DNA from: Aureibaculum luteum
GTDB taxonomy: Bacteria > Bacteroidota > Bacteroidia > Flavobacteriales > Flavobacteriaceae
Direction of reading: 5' to 3'
NCBI RefSeq assembly: GCF_003449015.1
Contig: NZ_QRGD01000008.1
Coordinates: forward strand, 229,119 to 293,118
Length of the DNA: 64,000 nt
Notes under the pieces: model-generated
What the model saw: the letters and a program-made list of their open reading frames with translations, nothing else
Databases searched by the model: none
What the model was told of the DNA's origin: nothing
Part shown: piece after piece, positions 43,155 to 52,603 of the stretch
Layout of the letters: every line of letters starts with the position of its first letter
Numbering within the stretch: position 1 is the stretch's first letter
Made by a program: the position numbers and the translations under genes

Positions 43155-45407
43155 TTATTTGTTCGATTCGTTTAATATTAGCTCGGTTATTTCAAATCTT
43201 GGGAATTCTCCCGTATTATTTAATAATATAATGGTAATTCCTGAATCAGGTTGTTTTACGAACATTGAATAAAATCCGAAATCGGTTCCAGGATGATAAT
43301 TTATCTTGTGTTTTTTTGAGGAAGAAAACATATATCTGTCAATCATCCAACCATATCCATAATATGCATCCCAATCATTGTATTCAGCCTGTGGTTTAAA
43401 TAAATTATCTAATTTTGATTGAGGAAGTAATTGTACGTTATTGAGGGCGTTACTCCATTTTAATAAGTCAGAAGTTGTCGAAGTAATTCCACCAGCTCCT
43501 CCTACATTTTGAGAATTATATTTTATTTCAGAGTTTCCATACATAAAACTAGTTACAAGAGCCTTTTTATCAGTACTTTCTCCAAAATAAGTATCGCTCA
43601 TATTTAGTGGTTTGAATATATTTTGGTTCAAGATTTCTTTGAAATTTTTTCCAACGATTTTTTCGGCAATTAAACTTAAAATGACAAAATTCGAGTTGGA
43701 ATACTCAAATTTACTTCCAGATTCAAATTCTAATGTATCACTACAAAATAGAGTTACAACTTCCTCAATGGAATATTTATTCGATAATATCTGTGGAAGA
43801 TATGCTTTATTCGATAAGAAATTAGGGATTCCCGATTGGTGGCTCAATAATTGGCTTATTGTAACATTACCATTTGGATAGTTTGGTAAATATTTTTTAA
43901 TTTCATCATTATAATTTAATTTGCCTTCATTCTCCAGTTGGGCAATTATCATTGAAGTAAATGTTTTGCTTAAAGAACCAATTCTAAATTGAGAATTTGC
44001 TTTATTACTTGTGAAATCGTTATTATAGCTTTTCTGAAAAATGGTTTTTCCTTCAAAAGAAATCAATGCATTACCATTAAATAAGTCTTTTTGATTGTAA
44101 AAAGTGAGGATAGAGTCTATTCTCACTTTTTTGTCTTTTGGTAATTTATAAAGTTTGTCCTCAATCTCAACCTTAAAATTATTTGCCTTATTGTTTGCTT
44201 CTAATTTTTTTGCAATTTCATTAAAATCATTTGTTGGAAGAATAATAGTATAATCTTCCCAAAATTTAGCATCATAAATTGAGTTTTGTTCTTCTATTAA
44301 TTTTCCTTTACCTAATATTTCATCATTAGAAAAGGGCGAAATACTATCGGTTTTAATTTCTGTTACCAAATAATCTACCCTTGTGTCAGTTGTGAAATTA
44401 TAATGTTCTCTTTCACTTTGAAAAGTTAAAGTAGCATCATTACCTACGTTATTTAGGTAATATTTATTTTTGAATTTTTTATATGAAATTTGATAATTGC
44501 TTCTGCTCATATCAATATTTACACCTACAATTTTCATTAATGCTCTTGTAGATGCATCTCCATATTTGTAATAAGAAATCCCCTTTGGGCTTAAGCCGAA
44601 ATTGAAATAGACAAAGGCAAAGCTTTCTTTATCAATGAGCATATAACCTTTATAACCAGATTTTTTAATGTCCTTTTGGTCGAAAGTGATTTTGTAAGCT
44701 TCTTTACCATTAATTAATTCTGAACCTTCAATTTTGAAGGTATGTCGTTTCAGTCCCTTCTTATTTAATAATTCTATCTCGTCTAAATTATTCATAATAT
44801 CAAAATCATAAATGCCATTTGGTTTTAGACCCAAATCGATTCCTTGAGATGCTTTTTCATCTTTTATGGCACGCATCTTTTCCAACTTAAATTGCTGTTT
44901 AGGATTGTCAATTTTAGATTGATAAACACCAAAAACAGCTTCAGATAAGTGTATATAGCTATTATCTTTTTGAGATGTAACTCTGTAAAACCCTTTGGAT
45001 TTATAAGGTTTAGAAAAGTAATTACTTGGTATTTTTTCTATTGCTTTTTTTATTATTGATTCTGCCGTATATCCAGTAATTACTACTTCTTTAAGAGTTG
45101 TTTCGTCTTCTTTTAAAAACACTTCCAAAGGATTTTTAATGTTTGATATACTAAAGGTTTGTGTTTTGAACCCTATATATGAGACAACTAAACTATCATT
45201 TCTTTTTTCTTGTGGAATGACAATTTTAAATTGTCCGTTTTGGTTACTTATGGTGCCAAAATAATTTTCCTGCAAAAAAATATTTGCATAAGGCAATGCT
45301 TCTTTTTGTTCCGAGTCTTTTATTACCCCTTCTATAACTATATTTTGAGCGTTGGTTATTGTTGAAAAAAGGAAATATATTAAGAATATTGTAATTATTC
45401 TGTTCAT
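43155..45407 (-). CDS. CarboxypepD_reg-like domain fused to a serine hydrolase (beta-lactamase fold)
   Basis: A 750-residue exported protein (signal RIITIFLIYFLFSTITNAQ). Residues about 21-105 are a carboxypeptidase-regulatory-like beta-sandwich (IEGVIKDSEQKEALPYANIF), usual at the front of TonB-linked proteins. Residues about 110-410 are of the type that follows this domain in DUF5686-like proteins. Residues about 415-750 are a class C beta-lactamase/penicillin-binding fold with the nucleophile motif SLSK (Ser478, Lys481), YSN near 570 and a late PGTDFGF segment in place of HxG. It may cleave peptidoglycan peptides or esters in the periplasm. Confidence 0.82.
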   Translation of the reverse strand: MNRIITIFLIYFLFSTITNAQNIVIEGVIKDSEQKEALPYANIFLQENYFGTISNQNGQFKIVIPQEKRNDSLVVSYIGFKTQTFSISNIKNPLEVFLKEDETTLKEVVITGYTAESIIKKAIEKIPSNYFSKPYKSKGFYRVTSQKDNSYIHLSEAVFGVYQSKIDNPKQQFKLEKMRAIKDEKASQGIDLGLKPNGIYDFDIMNNLDEIELLNKKGLKRHTFKIEGSELINGKEAYKITFDQKDIKKSGYKGYMLIDKESFAFVYFNFGLSPKGISYYKYGDASTRALMKIVGVNIDMSRSNYQISYKKFKNKYYLNNVGNDATLTFQSEREHYNFTTDTRVDYLVTEIKTDSISPFSNDEILGKGKLIEEQNSIYDAKFWEDYTIILPTNDFNEIAKKLEANNKANNFKVEIEDKLYKLPKDKKVRIDSILTFYNQKDLFNGNALISFEGKTIFQKSYNNDFTSNKANSQFRIGSLSKTFTSMIIAQLENEGKLNYNDEIKKYLPNYPNGNVTISQLLSHQSGIPNFLSNKAYLPQILSNKYSIEEVVTLFCSDTLEFESGSKFEYSNSNFVILSLIAEKIVGKNFKEILNQNIFKPLNMSDTYFGESTDKKALVTSFMYGNSEIKYNSQNVGGAGGITSTTSDLLKWSNALNNVQLLPQSKLDNLFKPQAEYNDWDAYYGYGWMIDRYMFSSSKKHKINYHPGTDFGFYSMFVKQPDSGITIILLNNTGEFPRFEITELILNESNK

Positions 45408-45420
45408 TGTTTTCTATATT

Positions 45421-45548
45421 GTTTAGCGTGTTTCTTGTATAATTAGTTACGTGGTTAAACACGTAAATTAGCAAATAGAAACCAAATAGAAAATCCGATA
45501 GGATTTTCGTAATTAAGCTAGAACTAGCATTAAATTATATACGACTTT
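45421..45548 (-). repeat. dispersed repeat with variable hairpin, copy at 45.5 kb
   Basis: Read on the minus strand: GTCGTATATAATTTAATGCT, TAGTTCTAGC, then hairpin GAAAATCC-TATC-GGATTTTC (45489-45508), then TATTTGGTTTCTATTTGCTA and ACGTGTTTAACCACGTAA. The flanks match the 63.3 and 18.8 kb copies while the hairpin sequence differs. Confidence 0.8.
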
Positions 45549-45584
45549 TTTCGGTTCTATTTTTTCACATTGATTGTTATTCTT

Positions 45585-46295
45585 TTATTGCAATTTTTTT
45601 CTAAAGTTTAGTTTATTTGTTCCCATTATTAGAAGCCACAAACAAATTCCGATTTCTCCAATTGGTGCTGGAAATCCTAAAATGTCAGAAATAATCGTTT
45701 TATTGAAATCTGAATATAAGAAACCTCCTAAAAATGTAATTAAATACCCAAAACATCCTGCCACTAAAAGCACACCTAAAATTTTCGGAAGAAATCCAGA
45801 TTTGTAAACTAAATATCCAAATGGTAAAAGCCAAAGTCCCCAAAATATTTGTGAAATTTGAATTCCATTATTATAATTTTCGAGATATAGCATTACTTGG
45901 GTTTGAAATTCCGTTTGTCCAATTTTTTGTCTATATTCGGATTTATTGATTAAGGTTAATACCGAAAATTTGTTTAAAATGTTTACAAAAGAAATTGGTA
46001 CACTTATTATTACAAAAAGAACCATAAATTTTGCTGAAACTTTATTTACGTTCTTTAGAAGGTTGTAAAGTGCTAAAGGTAATAACATAAAAATAAGAGA
46101 AGAGCAGATTGCAGTTACAATTCCAAGTCTAAACAAATGTTCAGAACTTCTTATATTTTCTATTGTTTTTGTGGCATTTTTCAAATCAATCAATTCTGAT
46201 GGAATATATACAAGGTATGTAAATCCAGAAATGACAAGTAATAAATATAATATTCCCGCAATTCTTGCTTTTTTATTTCGTGACGCTATTTCCAT
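45585..46295 (-). CDS. DUF4386 integral membrane protein
   Basis: A 236-residue protein with about six membrane helices, beginning RNKKARIAGILYLLLVISGF, the standard DUF4386 opening, followed by a P-S-E loop and a segment GIQISQIFWGLWLLPFGYLV, which is also typical. The start is the ATG at 46295, because upstream in-frame codons overlap the DUF6326-like gene. Function unknown. It lies 2 bases after that gene's stop and is certainly cotranscribed. Confidence 0.85.
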   Translation of the reverse strand: MEIASRNKKARIAGILYLLLVISGFTYLVYIPSELIDLKNATKTIENIRSSEHLFRLGIVTAICSSLIFMLLPLALYNLLKNVNKVSAKFMVLFVIISVPISFVNILNKFSVLTLINKSEYRQKIGQTEFQTQVMLYLENYNNGIQISQIFWGLWLLPFGYLVYKSGFLPKILGVLLVAGCFGYLITFLGGFLYSDFNKTIISDILGFPAPIGEIGICLWLLIMGTNKLNFRKKLQ

Positions 46296-46297
46296 TA

Positions 46298-46708
46298 TTA
46301 TATAATTTTTTCTTTTGGCCACTTCCAAGCGTACCAAACGACTAACGCGGTAATAAAGCTTTCTAAAAACGCTAAAAAGACATAAAATAAATACCATTCG
46401 TTAGTTGACATTATTCCTATCCCGACCATCATTATAGTAAAAAGTATTCCAAATACGATATTCAGAATTCGGTTTATTTTTGGTTTAAGGAAAATTGAAA
46501 GTGCAACCATTACCGATGGAATTACCAAAATTATTGATGCTATTAACAATGTGGTGGGACTATCCATAATATTATCGCCTGAAAGCAAACTATCTATTTT
46601 TCCCGGCGTATACAGTTCAAAATAGTCTCCATATAAATAACAGAAAGTTACAGAAGCCCACAATGAAGCAAGTTTAATTTTGATATTCACTTTTGGGTTT
46701 TCTAACAT
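46298..46708 (-). CDS. DUF6326-like small membrane protein
   Basis: A 136-residue protein with four membrane helices (LASLWASVTFCYLYGDYFEL, LLIASIILVIPSVMVALSIF, and two more). The early FCYLYGDYFELYTPGKID segment is typical of the DUF6326 family, which often pairs with DUF4386 genes, as here. Function unknown. The 161 bp upstream contains an ATTGTTAGGCAACAAG-type motif on the minus strand, resembling cassette ends. Confidence 0.75.
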   Translation of the reverse strand: MLENPKVNIKIKLASLWASVTFCYLYGDYFELYTPGKIDSLLSGDNIMDSPTTLLIASIILVIPSVMVALSIFLKPKINRILNIVFGILFTIMMVGIGIMSTNEWYLFYVFLAFLESFITALVVWYAWKWPKEKII

Positions 46709-46869
46709 ATTCTTTTGGTTTTAAAGTTCGGTTACAAGTATCTTATTTATATAGACGTAATAACTTTTCAAATGGTTGCCTGAATTTTAAATATAGTTCG
46801 ATTTTTAGCTTGTTGCCTAACAATGAATTAATTGAGAATCTTCATAATTAGGCTCGGTTTTTTATGACC

Positions 46870-47964
46870 CTAACCCTGTTTTAAATATTTCAACCATAAA
46901 ACCTCCAAGTCTTTTCTAGACATTTTATAAATTTTTTCAACGCTTTCTGGTTCAATAATAAATTGCTTTAATTTGTCAAGTCCGTAAGATTTTACTAGAA
47001 ATTCGATAATTGTTGACGAAACCGGATATCCGTTCATATCTCCAAATTGATAATTATTGGCTTTTTCTAATTCATTCCAAGATGGAACTGTTTTGTTAAG
47101 TATTTGATTTTGGACTAATTTACGTTGAACTTCGTCAAGTTGATTTGCCTCGTAATAAGCATAACCTTCATTGAGCCAATTTGGCAAACCTCCAAGCCCT
47201 TGTTTTCTGAAATTCAGAACGATTGTATGGGTCAGCTCGTGAACAATTGCTTTCATAAGTGATTCATACGTATGTTCACTCCCAGGATTTAAAGGGCTTA
47301 CCATTTTTAACTCATTTTTACTCGCTGCTCCAACAACCCAATCAGGTGCATCGGGCACGTTTAGAGCAATATGAAATGATTGAATATTTGGGTAAATGAA
47401 AACATCGATTTTTGAATTAAAGCTAGTTTTCATATCCTCTGTTATTCTTAAATAATTACTTTCAAGTGCTTTTGATAAGCTTTCCAGAACTTTCGAATCT
47501 TCTTTTTTTGAATAAAAATTAAAGTTTTCACTAGTGAATTCTAAATCTAAAGATGATGTATTTTCTTTTTTAAAATTATCATAGTCAATTGTTTTGGTTA
47601 ATGGCACTAGAATAAGTGGGGATGTATTTGTAGGTTCTATCCATTTGCCAATTATAGTTTTTCCATTATTTTCAATAATCCCTTTGTAAATTAATTGTGC
47701 AGCAGAACTTTCTAAAATGATTGAATCTTGTTTAATATACACCTTACTCAAAGGGATGCCCTGAACACCTTTACTCGGCACACCAACATTTCCCGCTAGT
47801 TGTCCTAAACTATCTTTGAAAATATTGAAAACTACTTCTGGATTCGCATCTCCCATTTTTACTGTTCCAATCCAAGAACTTGGGGCAATTGATTCAGTCG
47901 TTTGTTGATTGCATCCCGTAATTATACTTGTACAAAGAATGAGAATTAAGAACCTGAATTTCAT
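46870..47964 (-). CDS. lipoprotein zinc metallopeptidase, peptidase MA-like
   Basis: A 364-residue lipoprotein (signal FRFLILILCTSIITGC, lipid Cys near 18). Residues about 25-125 form a small beta domain (WIGTVKMGDANPEVVFNIFK). Residues about 150-364 form a gluzincin-type peptidase: zinc motif HELTH (His242, Glu243, His246) and downstream NWLNEGYAYYEA giving the third ligand Glu. The pattern resembles peptidase_MA-like proteins. It presumably acts on periplasmic or surface proteins. It stands 86 bases upstream of the XRE-hydrolase fusion on the same strand. Confidence 0.8.
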   Translation of the reverse strand: MKFRFLILILCTSIITGCNQQTTESIAPSSWIGTVKMGDANPEVVFNIFKDSLGQLAGNVGVPSKGVQGIPLSKVYIKQDSIILESSAAQLIYKGIIENNGKTIIGKWIEPTNTSPLILVPLTKTIDYDNFKKENTSSLDLEFTSENFNFYSKKEDSKVLESLSKALESNYLRITEDMKTSFNSKIDVFIYPNIQSFHIALNVPDAPDWVVGAASKNELKMVSPLNPGSEHTYESLMKAIVHELTHTIVLNFRKQGLGGLPNWLNEGYAYYEANQLDEVQRKLVQNQILNKTVPSWNELEKANNYQFGDMNGYPVSSTIIEFLVKSYGLDKLKQFIIEPESVEKIYKMSRKDLEVLWLKYLKQG

Positions 47965-48050
47965 AAATGTTTTTATTTAGTAATAGGACGATTCAAATCA
48001 ATAATTGTTACTAATTTGGCTGTTTTAAATTATTGGCTAAACAGTAATTT

Positions 48051-49814
48051 TTATTCTTTTTTATAGGGAATATAATTTTCCCATTCCGATGGCGTATAGG
48101 TGTCTTTTATTGCGAATTTTAATAATTCTTTAAAAACACTTTCTCCATTATCACTATTCGTCATAATCATAATTCCTTTTTTAGCTTGTGGAAAGAGTAT
48201 CGAATAATGCTGAAAACCATTGCCATGACCTTCTTTAAATACTCCGATTCCATATGGTGTGCGTAAAGTTCCCCAACCTAATCCATAGCTTAATTGAATA
48301 TTGTCATTTAGGGTAGAGTCTTTAAGAGCCAATGGACCAAATTGTTTTATAGAACGAATTCTAATTTGAGGTCTGAATATTTTATCCCTTGATGTTTTTG
48401 AAATAATTTTATGTTGTAGTACAGCTTCTAAAAATTTAGTATAGTCTTCGGACGTTGTTTCTAAAGTACCACCAGCTCTGGGTTCATTGTCCTTATCTTT
48501 TACATATTTTTCTCCCAATGTATTATGTCCGTATGCAAAGCTTTCTTCGAATTTAGGTAACCATTTATAACTGGAACGATTCATTTTTAAAGGTTTAAAA
48601 ATTATTTCTTGTGCGAGTTCTTCCAAGTTTTTTCCTAATAATTTTTCTAAAACGACTTGTAAATAAATAAACCCTTCGCCTGAATACCCATATCGAGTCC
48701 CTGGTTCTCTATTTACGCGTAGTTGGTAATCGGATTCCATCCACCTAGAGTTTGCGAAGCCTGTAGTGTGATTTAAGCACATTCGTGCTGTTATTTTATG
48801 GTATAAACTATCATTTTTTAAAGCAGAATAATCATCATGCCATTTTGTTTCTGGCTTATATTCATATATTTTTTTTGGCAAATAAGACTTCAAAGGCGTG
48901 TCTAAATCAATAACACCTTCTTCTACCAACTTCATTACCAATACCGAAAAAGCAGCTTTACTAAAAGAAGCTCCATAAATGTTGGTTGAGTCATTTAATT
49001 TTATTTTTTTTTCAAAATCTTGATATCCAAAATTTCTGTGATATACCGTTTTATTTTCATTGAAAACCGACACAGCCATACCTTGTACATTTGCGTTTTC
49101 CATCAATAGATTAATTTTTGCTGTTAAAGAATCTTTGGATATTTTTGTTCCGTCTAAACGGGTAATATTCTGATTAGGCTTATCAGAACAACTCGTAAAG
49201 CACATCATTCCTATTAACCCAACAGCCATCATTTTTGTTGATAGGTTTCTTTTTTTATTGCTTATAAACGGAATGGACAAAGGGTAATAACACTTGTGAG
49301 AGTTTAGTGATTTTATGATGTTAAAAATCATAACAATTACACTAAACGGTATTAAGGATATAAAAAGTAAAAAGCCCCATTTTTCAATTGTTAACAATGC
49401 TACAATTGAAAATAGATAACCGATTGTCATTGTAATTTGAAAATTGATAATCTTGATTCCGTGATTATCATAGACTTTATTATCCTCCCTTTTATGAATC
49501 CAAAGAAACAATGGCAAGAGTATATTAGCCAATGGTATTATAAAACCAAGAAAAGGTGTGCCATGTAATAGGATTAACCATTTTTTTAGTAAGGTTTCTT
49601 CATTAGGGTTTTCTAATATCAATAAATCTTCAACCTCTATATTTAAGGCAGTAGCCAATAATTTTACAGTTTGAAGATGTGGGTTAACATCACCTTTTTC
49701 GATACGTTGAATGGTACGAATAGTAACTTGTGTTTTTTCTGATAATTCTTCTTGAGTATAACCTTTTAACTTTCTTTGATACACCAAGTTTTTTGCAATT
49801 GATTGTGTTTCCAT
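48051..49814 (-). CDS. XRE HTH, membrane and serine-hydrolase (beta-lactamase fold) fusion, copy 1
   Basis: A 587-residue fusion. Residues 8-62 are an XRE helix-turn-helix (KLKGYTQEELSEKTQVTIR). Residues about 78-185 hold four membrane helices (DUF4870-like). Residues about 190-210 form a further hydrophobic segment ending FTSCSD, which looks like an internal lipoprotein signal. Residues about 215-587 are a class C beta-lactamase/PBP fold with nucleophile SFSK (Ser283, Lys286) and YSGEGFIYLQ as the YxN-like motif. It could be a one-protein sensor in which a periplasmic PBP-like domain drives a cytosolic DNA-binding domain. The paralogue is at 52604. Confidence 0.8.
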   Translation of the reverse strand: METQSIAKNLVYQRKLKGYTQEELSEKTQVTIRTIQRIEKGDVNPHLQTVKLLATALNIEVEDLLILENPNEETLLKKWLILLHGTPFLGFIIPLANILLPLFLWIHKREDNKVYDNHGIKIINFQITMTIGYLFSIVALLTIEKWGFLLFISLIPFSVIVMIFNIIKSLNSHKCYYPLSIPFISNKKRNLSTKMMAVGLIGMMCFTSCSDKPNQNITRLDGTKISKDSLTAKINLLMENANVQGMAVSVFNENKTVYHRNFGYQDFEKKIKLNDSTNIYGASFSKAAFSVLVMKLVEEGVIDLDTPLKSYLPKKIYEYKPETKWHDDYSALKNDSLYHKITARMCLNHTTGFANSRWMESDYQLRVNREPGTRYGYSGEGFIYLQVVLEKLLGKNLEELAQEIIFKPLKMNRSSYKWLPKFEESFAYGHNTLGEKYVKDKDNEPRAGGTLETTSEDYTKFLEAVLQHKIISKTSRDKIFRPQIRIRSIKQFGPLALKDSTLNDNIQLSYGLGWGTLRTPYGIGVFKEGHGNGFQHYSILFPQAKKGIMIMTNSDNGESVFKELLKFAIKDTYTPSEWENYIPYKKE

Positions 49815-50077
49815 GATTATATTTTATCTACTGCAAAGTTATTGGTGAAATCTGTACTTTATAACGACATATTGGTGTCACCTATCTGTCATTTATTGAT
49901 TATAAGATGCTTAAATCAATATATATGACCTGGTTACTTGATCTGGTAATTATTTACAACGGTTTTTTGTAGAGATTCGTTGCTACGATGTAGCGATGAA
50001 TTTCGCAAAAGAACAACATTGGATTATCACAAGATCTTGAAATTGGAAAAGTCCACAGTAATGAATTATGTGTGGGA

Positions 50078-50932
50078 TTAGTTTTGTATTTCAAAGGGTA
50101 TTCTGGTTCTACGCTCTGTGTCCTGATTTAAGAAATTCTTGAACTTGGCTTCTTGAATAATTCTTTTAGCTTCTTCATCACAACCATAACCAATGCCTTC
50201 AATCACCATAATGTTTTTGGTGTTTCCTTCTGCTGTTATTGTATATTGAACCAAAACTTTTCCTGAAATATTATTTTCTAATGCAGCTTTAGGATACTCA
50301 ATTTTAGACAATAATTCCTCAAATGTTCCTATTAAGTCTGCTCTTTTCTCTGGGAAATAAACTCTAATAAGTGAGTCGGAAGGTATATAATTTAAAATAT
50401 TAGATTCTTGTTTGTGATGCATTAAATTAAAATAATCCAGATTTTCCTTTAATGTTTGTACTCCTAATTTTTTTCTTTCTTCATCAGAAATTTGTGTGGT
50501 ATCAATGTCTCGTAAATATTCTAATTCCCCAATTTCTTTTCTTTGTGTCCCATAAATTTGAGGCTTGTTAATACTTAATAAATACCTATCCATGGATTGT
50601 GCAATGAGAATTTGTGCAACACGGTTATTGGCATCTATTTCCACGGCTTTTCTAGCCAGTTCATTAGCTTTTTTATAATCTGATGGTTGACTGCCATGTT
50701 GTAAGACTATAGCTGCATTAAAAAAATCATTTGATGTTCTTAATTTACCATTCTGTATAATTTTAGTTACTTCGCGCAATCTTTCTGCATCATTCTTCTC
50801 TATTTCTGCATTGTATTCTTTTCTATCAGATTGATCATTTTTTGCCAATTCAACTAATCTAGCATTATCTTGTACGGCACAAGCAATAAACAACAATAAA
50901 GGAAGAACAATAGTTGCTTTTATGCTTTTCAT
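50078..50932 (-). CDS. DUF6624-like lipoprotein with a TonB-like C-terminal domain
   Basis: A 284-residue protein with a short lipoprotein-like signal (SIKATIVLPLLLFIAC, Cys18). Residues about 30-160 resemble DUF6624 (NDQSDRKEYNAEIEKNDAER, then ARKAVEIDANNRVAQILIAQ, SMDRYLLSI). Residues about 205-284 are a TonB-type C-terminal domain (YPKAALENNISGKVLVQYTI, GYGCDEEAKRIIQEAKF). Such proteins are exported and lack the transmembrane Pro-rich linker of true TonB, so energy transduction is doubtful. It lies 62 bases from the esterase gene on the same strand. Confidence 0.7.
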   Translation of the reverse strand: MKSIKATIVLPLLLFIACAVQDNARLVELAKNDQSDRKEYNAEIEKNDAERLREVTKIIQNGKLRTSNDFFNAAIVLQHGSQPSDYKKANELARKAVEIDANNRVAQILIAQSMDRYLLSINKPQIYGTQRKEIGELEYLRDIDTTQISDEERKKLGVQTLKENLDYFNLMHHKQESNILNYIPSDSLIRVYFPEKRADLIGTFEELLSKIEYPKAALENNISGKVLVQYTITAEGNTKNIMVIEGIGYGCDEEAKRIIQEAKFKNFLNQDTERRTRIPFEIQN

Positions 50933-50994
50933 GTGTTTTAATTTTTCGTTAGTAAACTATTATACCATACACAGTTTGTACCGAATTGTTTTTA

Positions 50995-52485
50995 TTAATA
51001 GTCTAATTTTTCGATATATTCTCTAGTTATTCGCGCTACCTCTTTAGAGTTTTTGTCATACCAAATCCAATGTGAACCCTCTTTTATTGAATGTAACTCT
51101 ACATTATTTCCTAAAGACTTCATTTTCTCATAAAAATAAACAGTTGTACTGTAAGGACAATTTCTGTCTTGCTCCCCGTGGATTAAGAGAAACTTTGTTA
51201 CAGTTTTTTTAATAAGGTTATTTGGGGATATTTCTTTTACTAAATCCTTATTCTCATCATATTCTGTAATCCATTTATTACTATTGGACGTTACATCATA
51301 GACGGCAGAATTTACAATGACTACGTTCGGTATGGGACTTATAGTAGTATCATCCGTTTTTTCATTCCAATGGTCGACCAAGGTTGTAGCTATGGATAAA
51401 TGGCCACCTGCCGAATTTCCTATTGCCACAATTTTGTTCGGGTCAATGTTATAGTTTTTTGAATTTTCCCGTAGCCATCGTATGGCAGATTTGGCATCTT
51501 TAACAGCTTCAAATGGATACGTGCCTTGTCTTCCTTTTATTCTATATTCTACCGCCGTAGCAACCCAACCTAGTTTGGCATATTCTTTCGCGGTTTCAAA
51601 AAACCAATCAGGTTTTCCTTCCGACCAACTTCCTCCGTGAAAGTAAACGATGGTGGGTCTATTTCCTTTAAAAACAGATGTGTCTGGTAAGAAAAGGTGC
51701 ATTTCCAATTCAAAACCATCAACTTTTTTATAAATCTCAATAGGATGGGAAGCTCTCGCTTTTTTACTTAAATCATAGATGCTGCGTATCTTGGAAGTAT
51801 ATTCTTGTGTTTTGCAAGACGTAATAAAACCTGTGTAGAACTTGTCAATGTTCTTAATCCCCAAGTTGTCTATGTGATTGTACAAATATTTTTGTTTCCA
51901 AAAATCATTTACATCTTGATTTGTAAATGTTGTTTCAATAGTATTCCAATCGGCAGCCAGTTGCTGATTATCCAGTTTGTCATACGTACCATTTTTCAAT
52001 TTCTTGTTAGATTCAATTGAAATATAGGATGCTACATAATCTGTTAATGCCTCATTGGAAAGTAAATTTATATCGTTGAACTTTTTAAGATTTTCGCTTA
52101 ACCGATATTGGTTTTTTTTTGATAAAGCTATTTTTTCTCCTGTAAAGTTTTCGTGATTTTGGGGATATTCGAGAATGAATTTGTCAAAGGCATAATTAAT
52201 TGACAAGGTTTCATCATTAAATGTGGTTTTATCAAGTTTCCCTCTGTATGTATTCAACTGTGCCTCATAAATACTTTTTAAGGAATCAATTTTATGAGTA
52301 AAATCAGTTTCATTTAACGAATTTAGTGTGTATGGATTTGAGCGTAAATAGTTCCAAATAGGTGTTCCTATTTCTATCTGTTCTTGTAGAAAAGTACTCT
52401 TAGTAGATGCTACATCTATGCTTTTTTGTGATTTACAACTTTGGATTGTCACTAAAAGTAATAGAAGTAAGTGTTTTATTTTCAT
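50995..52485 (-). CDS. lipoprotein alpha/beta-hydrolase, esterase type
   Basis: A 496-residue lipoprotein (signal IKHLLLLLLVTIQSC, Cys17). Residues about 240-496 are an alpha/beta-hydrolase of the BD-FAE/acetyl-esterase group with oxyanion motif YFHGGSW, nucleophile elbow GNSAGGHLS, and HGEQDRNCPY and EGSHWIW carrying the Asp and His of the triad. The first 240 residues are helical and of unknown role. It is an exported esterase, perhaps for acylated polysaccharide. It is in one minus-strand run with the flanking fusions. Confidence 0.83.
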   Translation of the reverse strand: MKIKHLLLLLLVTIQSCKSQKSIDVASTKSTFLQEQIEIGTPIWNYLRSNPYTLNSLNETDFTHKIDSLKSIYEAQLNTYRGKLDKTTFNDETLSINYAFDKFILEYPQNHENFTGEKIALSKKNQYRLSENLKKFNDINLLSNEALTDYVASYISIESNKKLKNGTYDKLDNQQLAADWNTIETTFTNQDVNDFWKQKYLYNHIDNLGIKNIDKFYTGFITSCKTQEYTSKIRSIYDLSKKARASHPIEIYKKVDGFELEMHLFLPDTSVFKGNRPTIVYFHGGSWSEGKPDWFFETAKEYAKLGWVATAVEYRIKGRQGTYPFEAVKDAKSAIRWLRENSKNYNIDPNKIVAIGNSAGGHLSIATTLVDHWNEKTDDTTISPIPNVVIVNSAVYDVTSNSNKWITEYDENKDLVKEISPNNLIKKTVTKFLLIHGEQDRNCPYSTTVYFYEKMKSLGNNVELHSIKEGSHWIWYDKNSKEVARITREYIEKLDY

Positions 52486-52603
52486 AGTTGGTTGATTTGT
52501 TATCTTTAAAGACTATTTGTTTTTCTATTCGTTACACTAAGATTAAGAACAAATTTTATAAATGGTTTGCGTCTATTTTTAGCACTTAAATGTAAGTGTT
52601 TTA

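Noticed and set aside
43612..43881. Plus-strand ORF opposite the serine hydrolase
   Set aside because: Shadow of the catalytic domain on the other strand.
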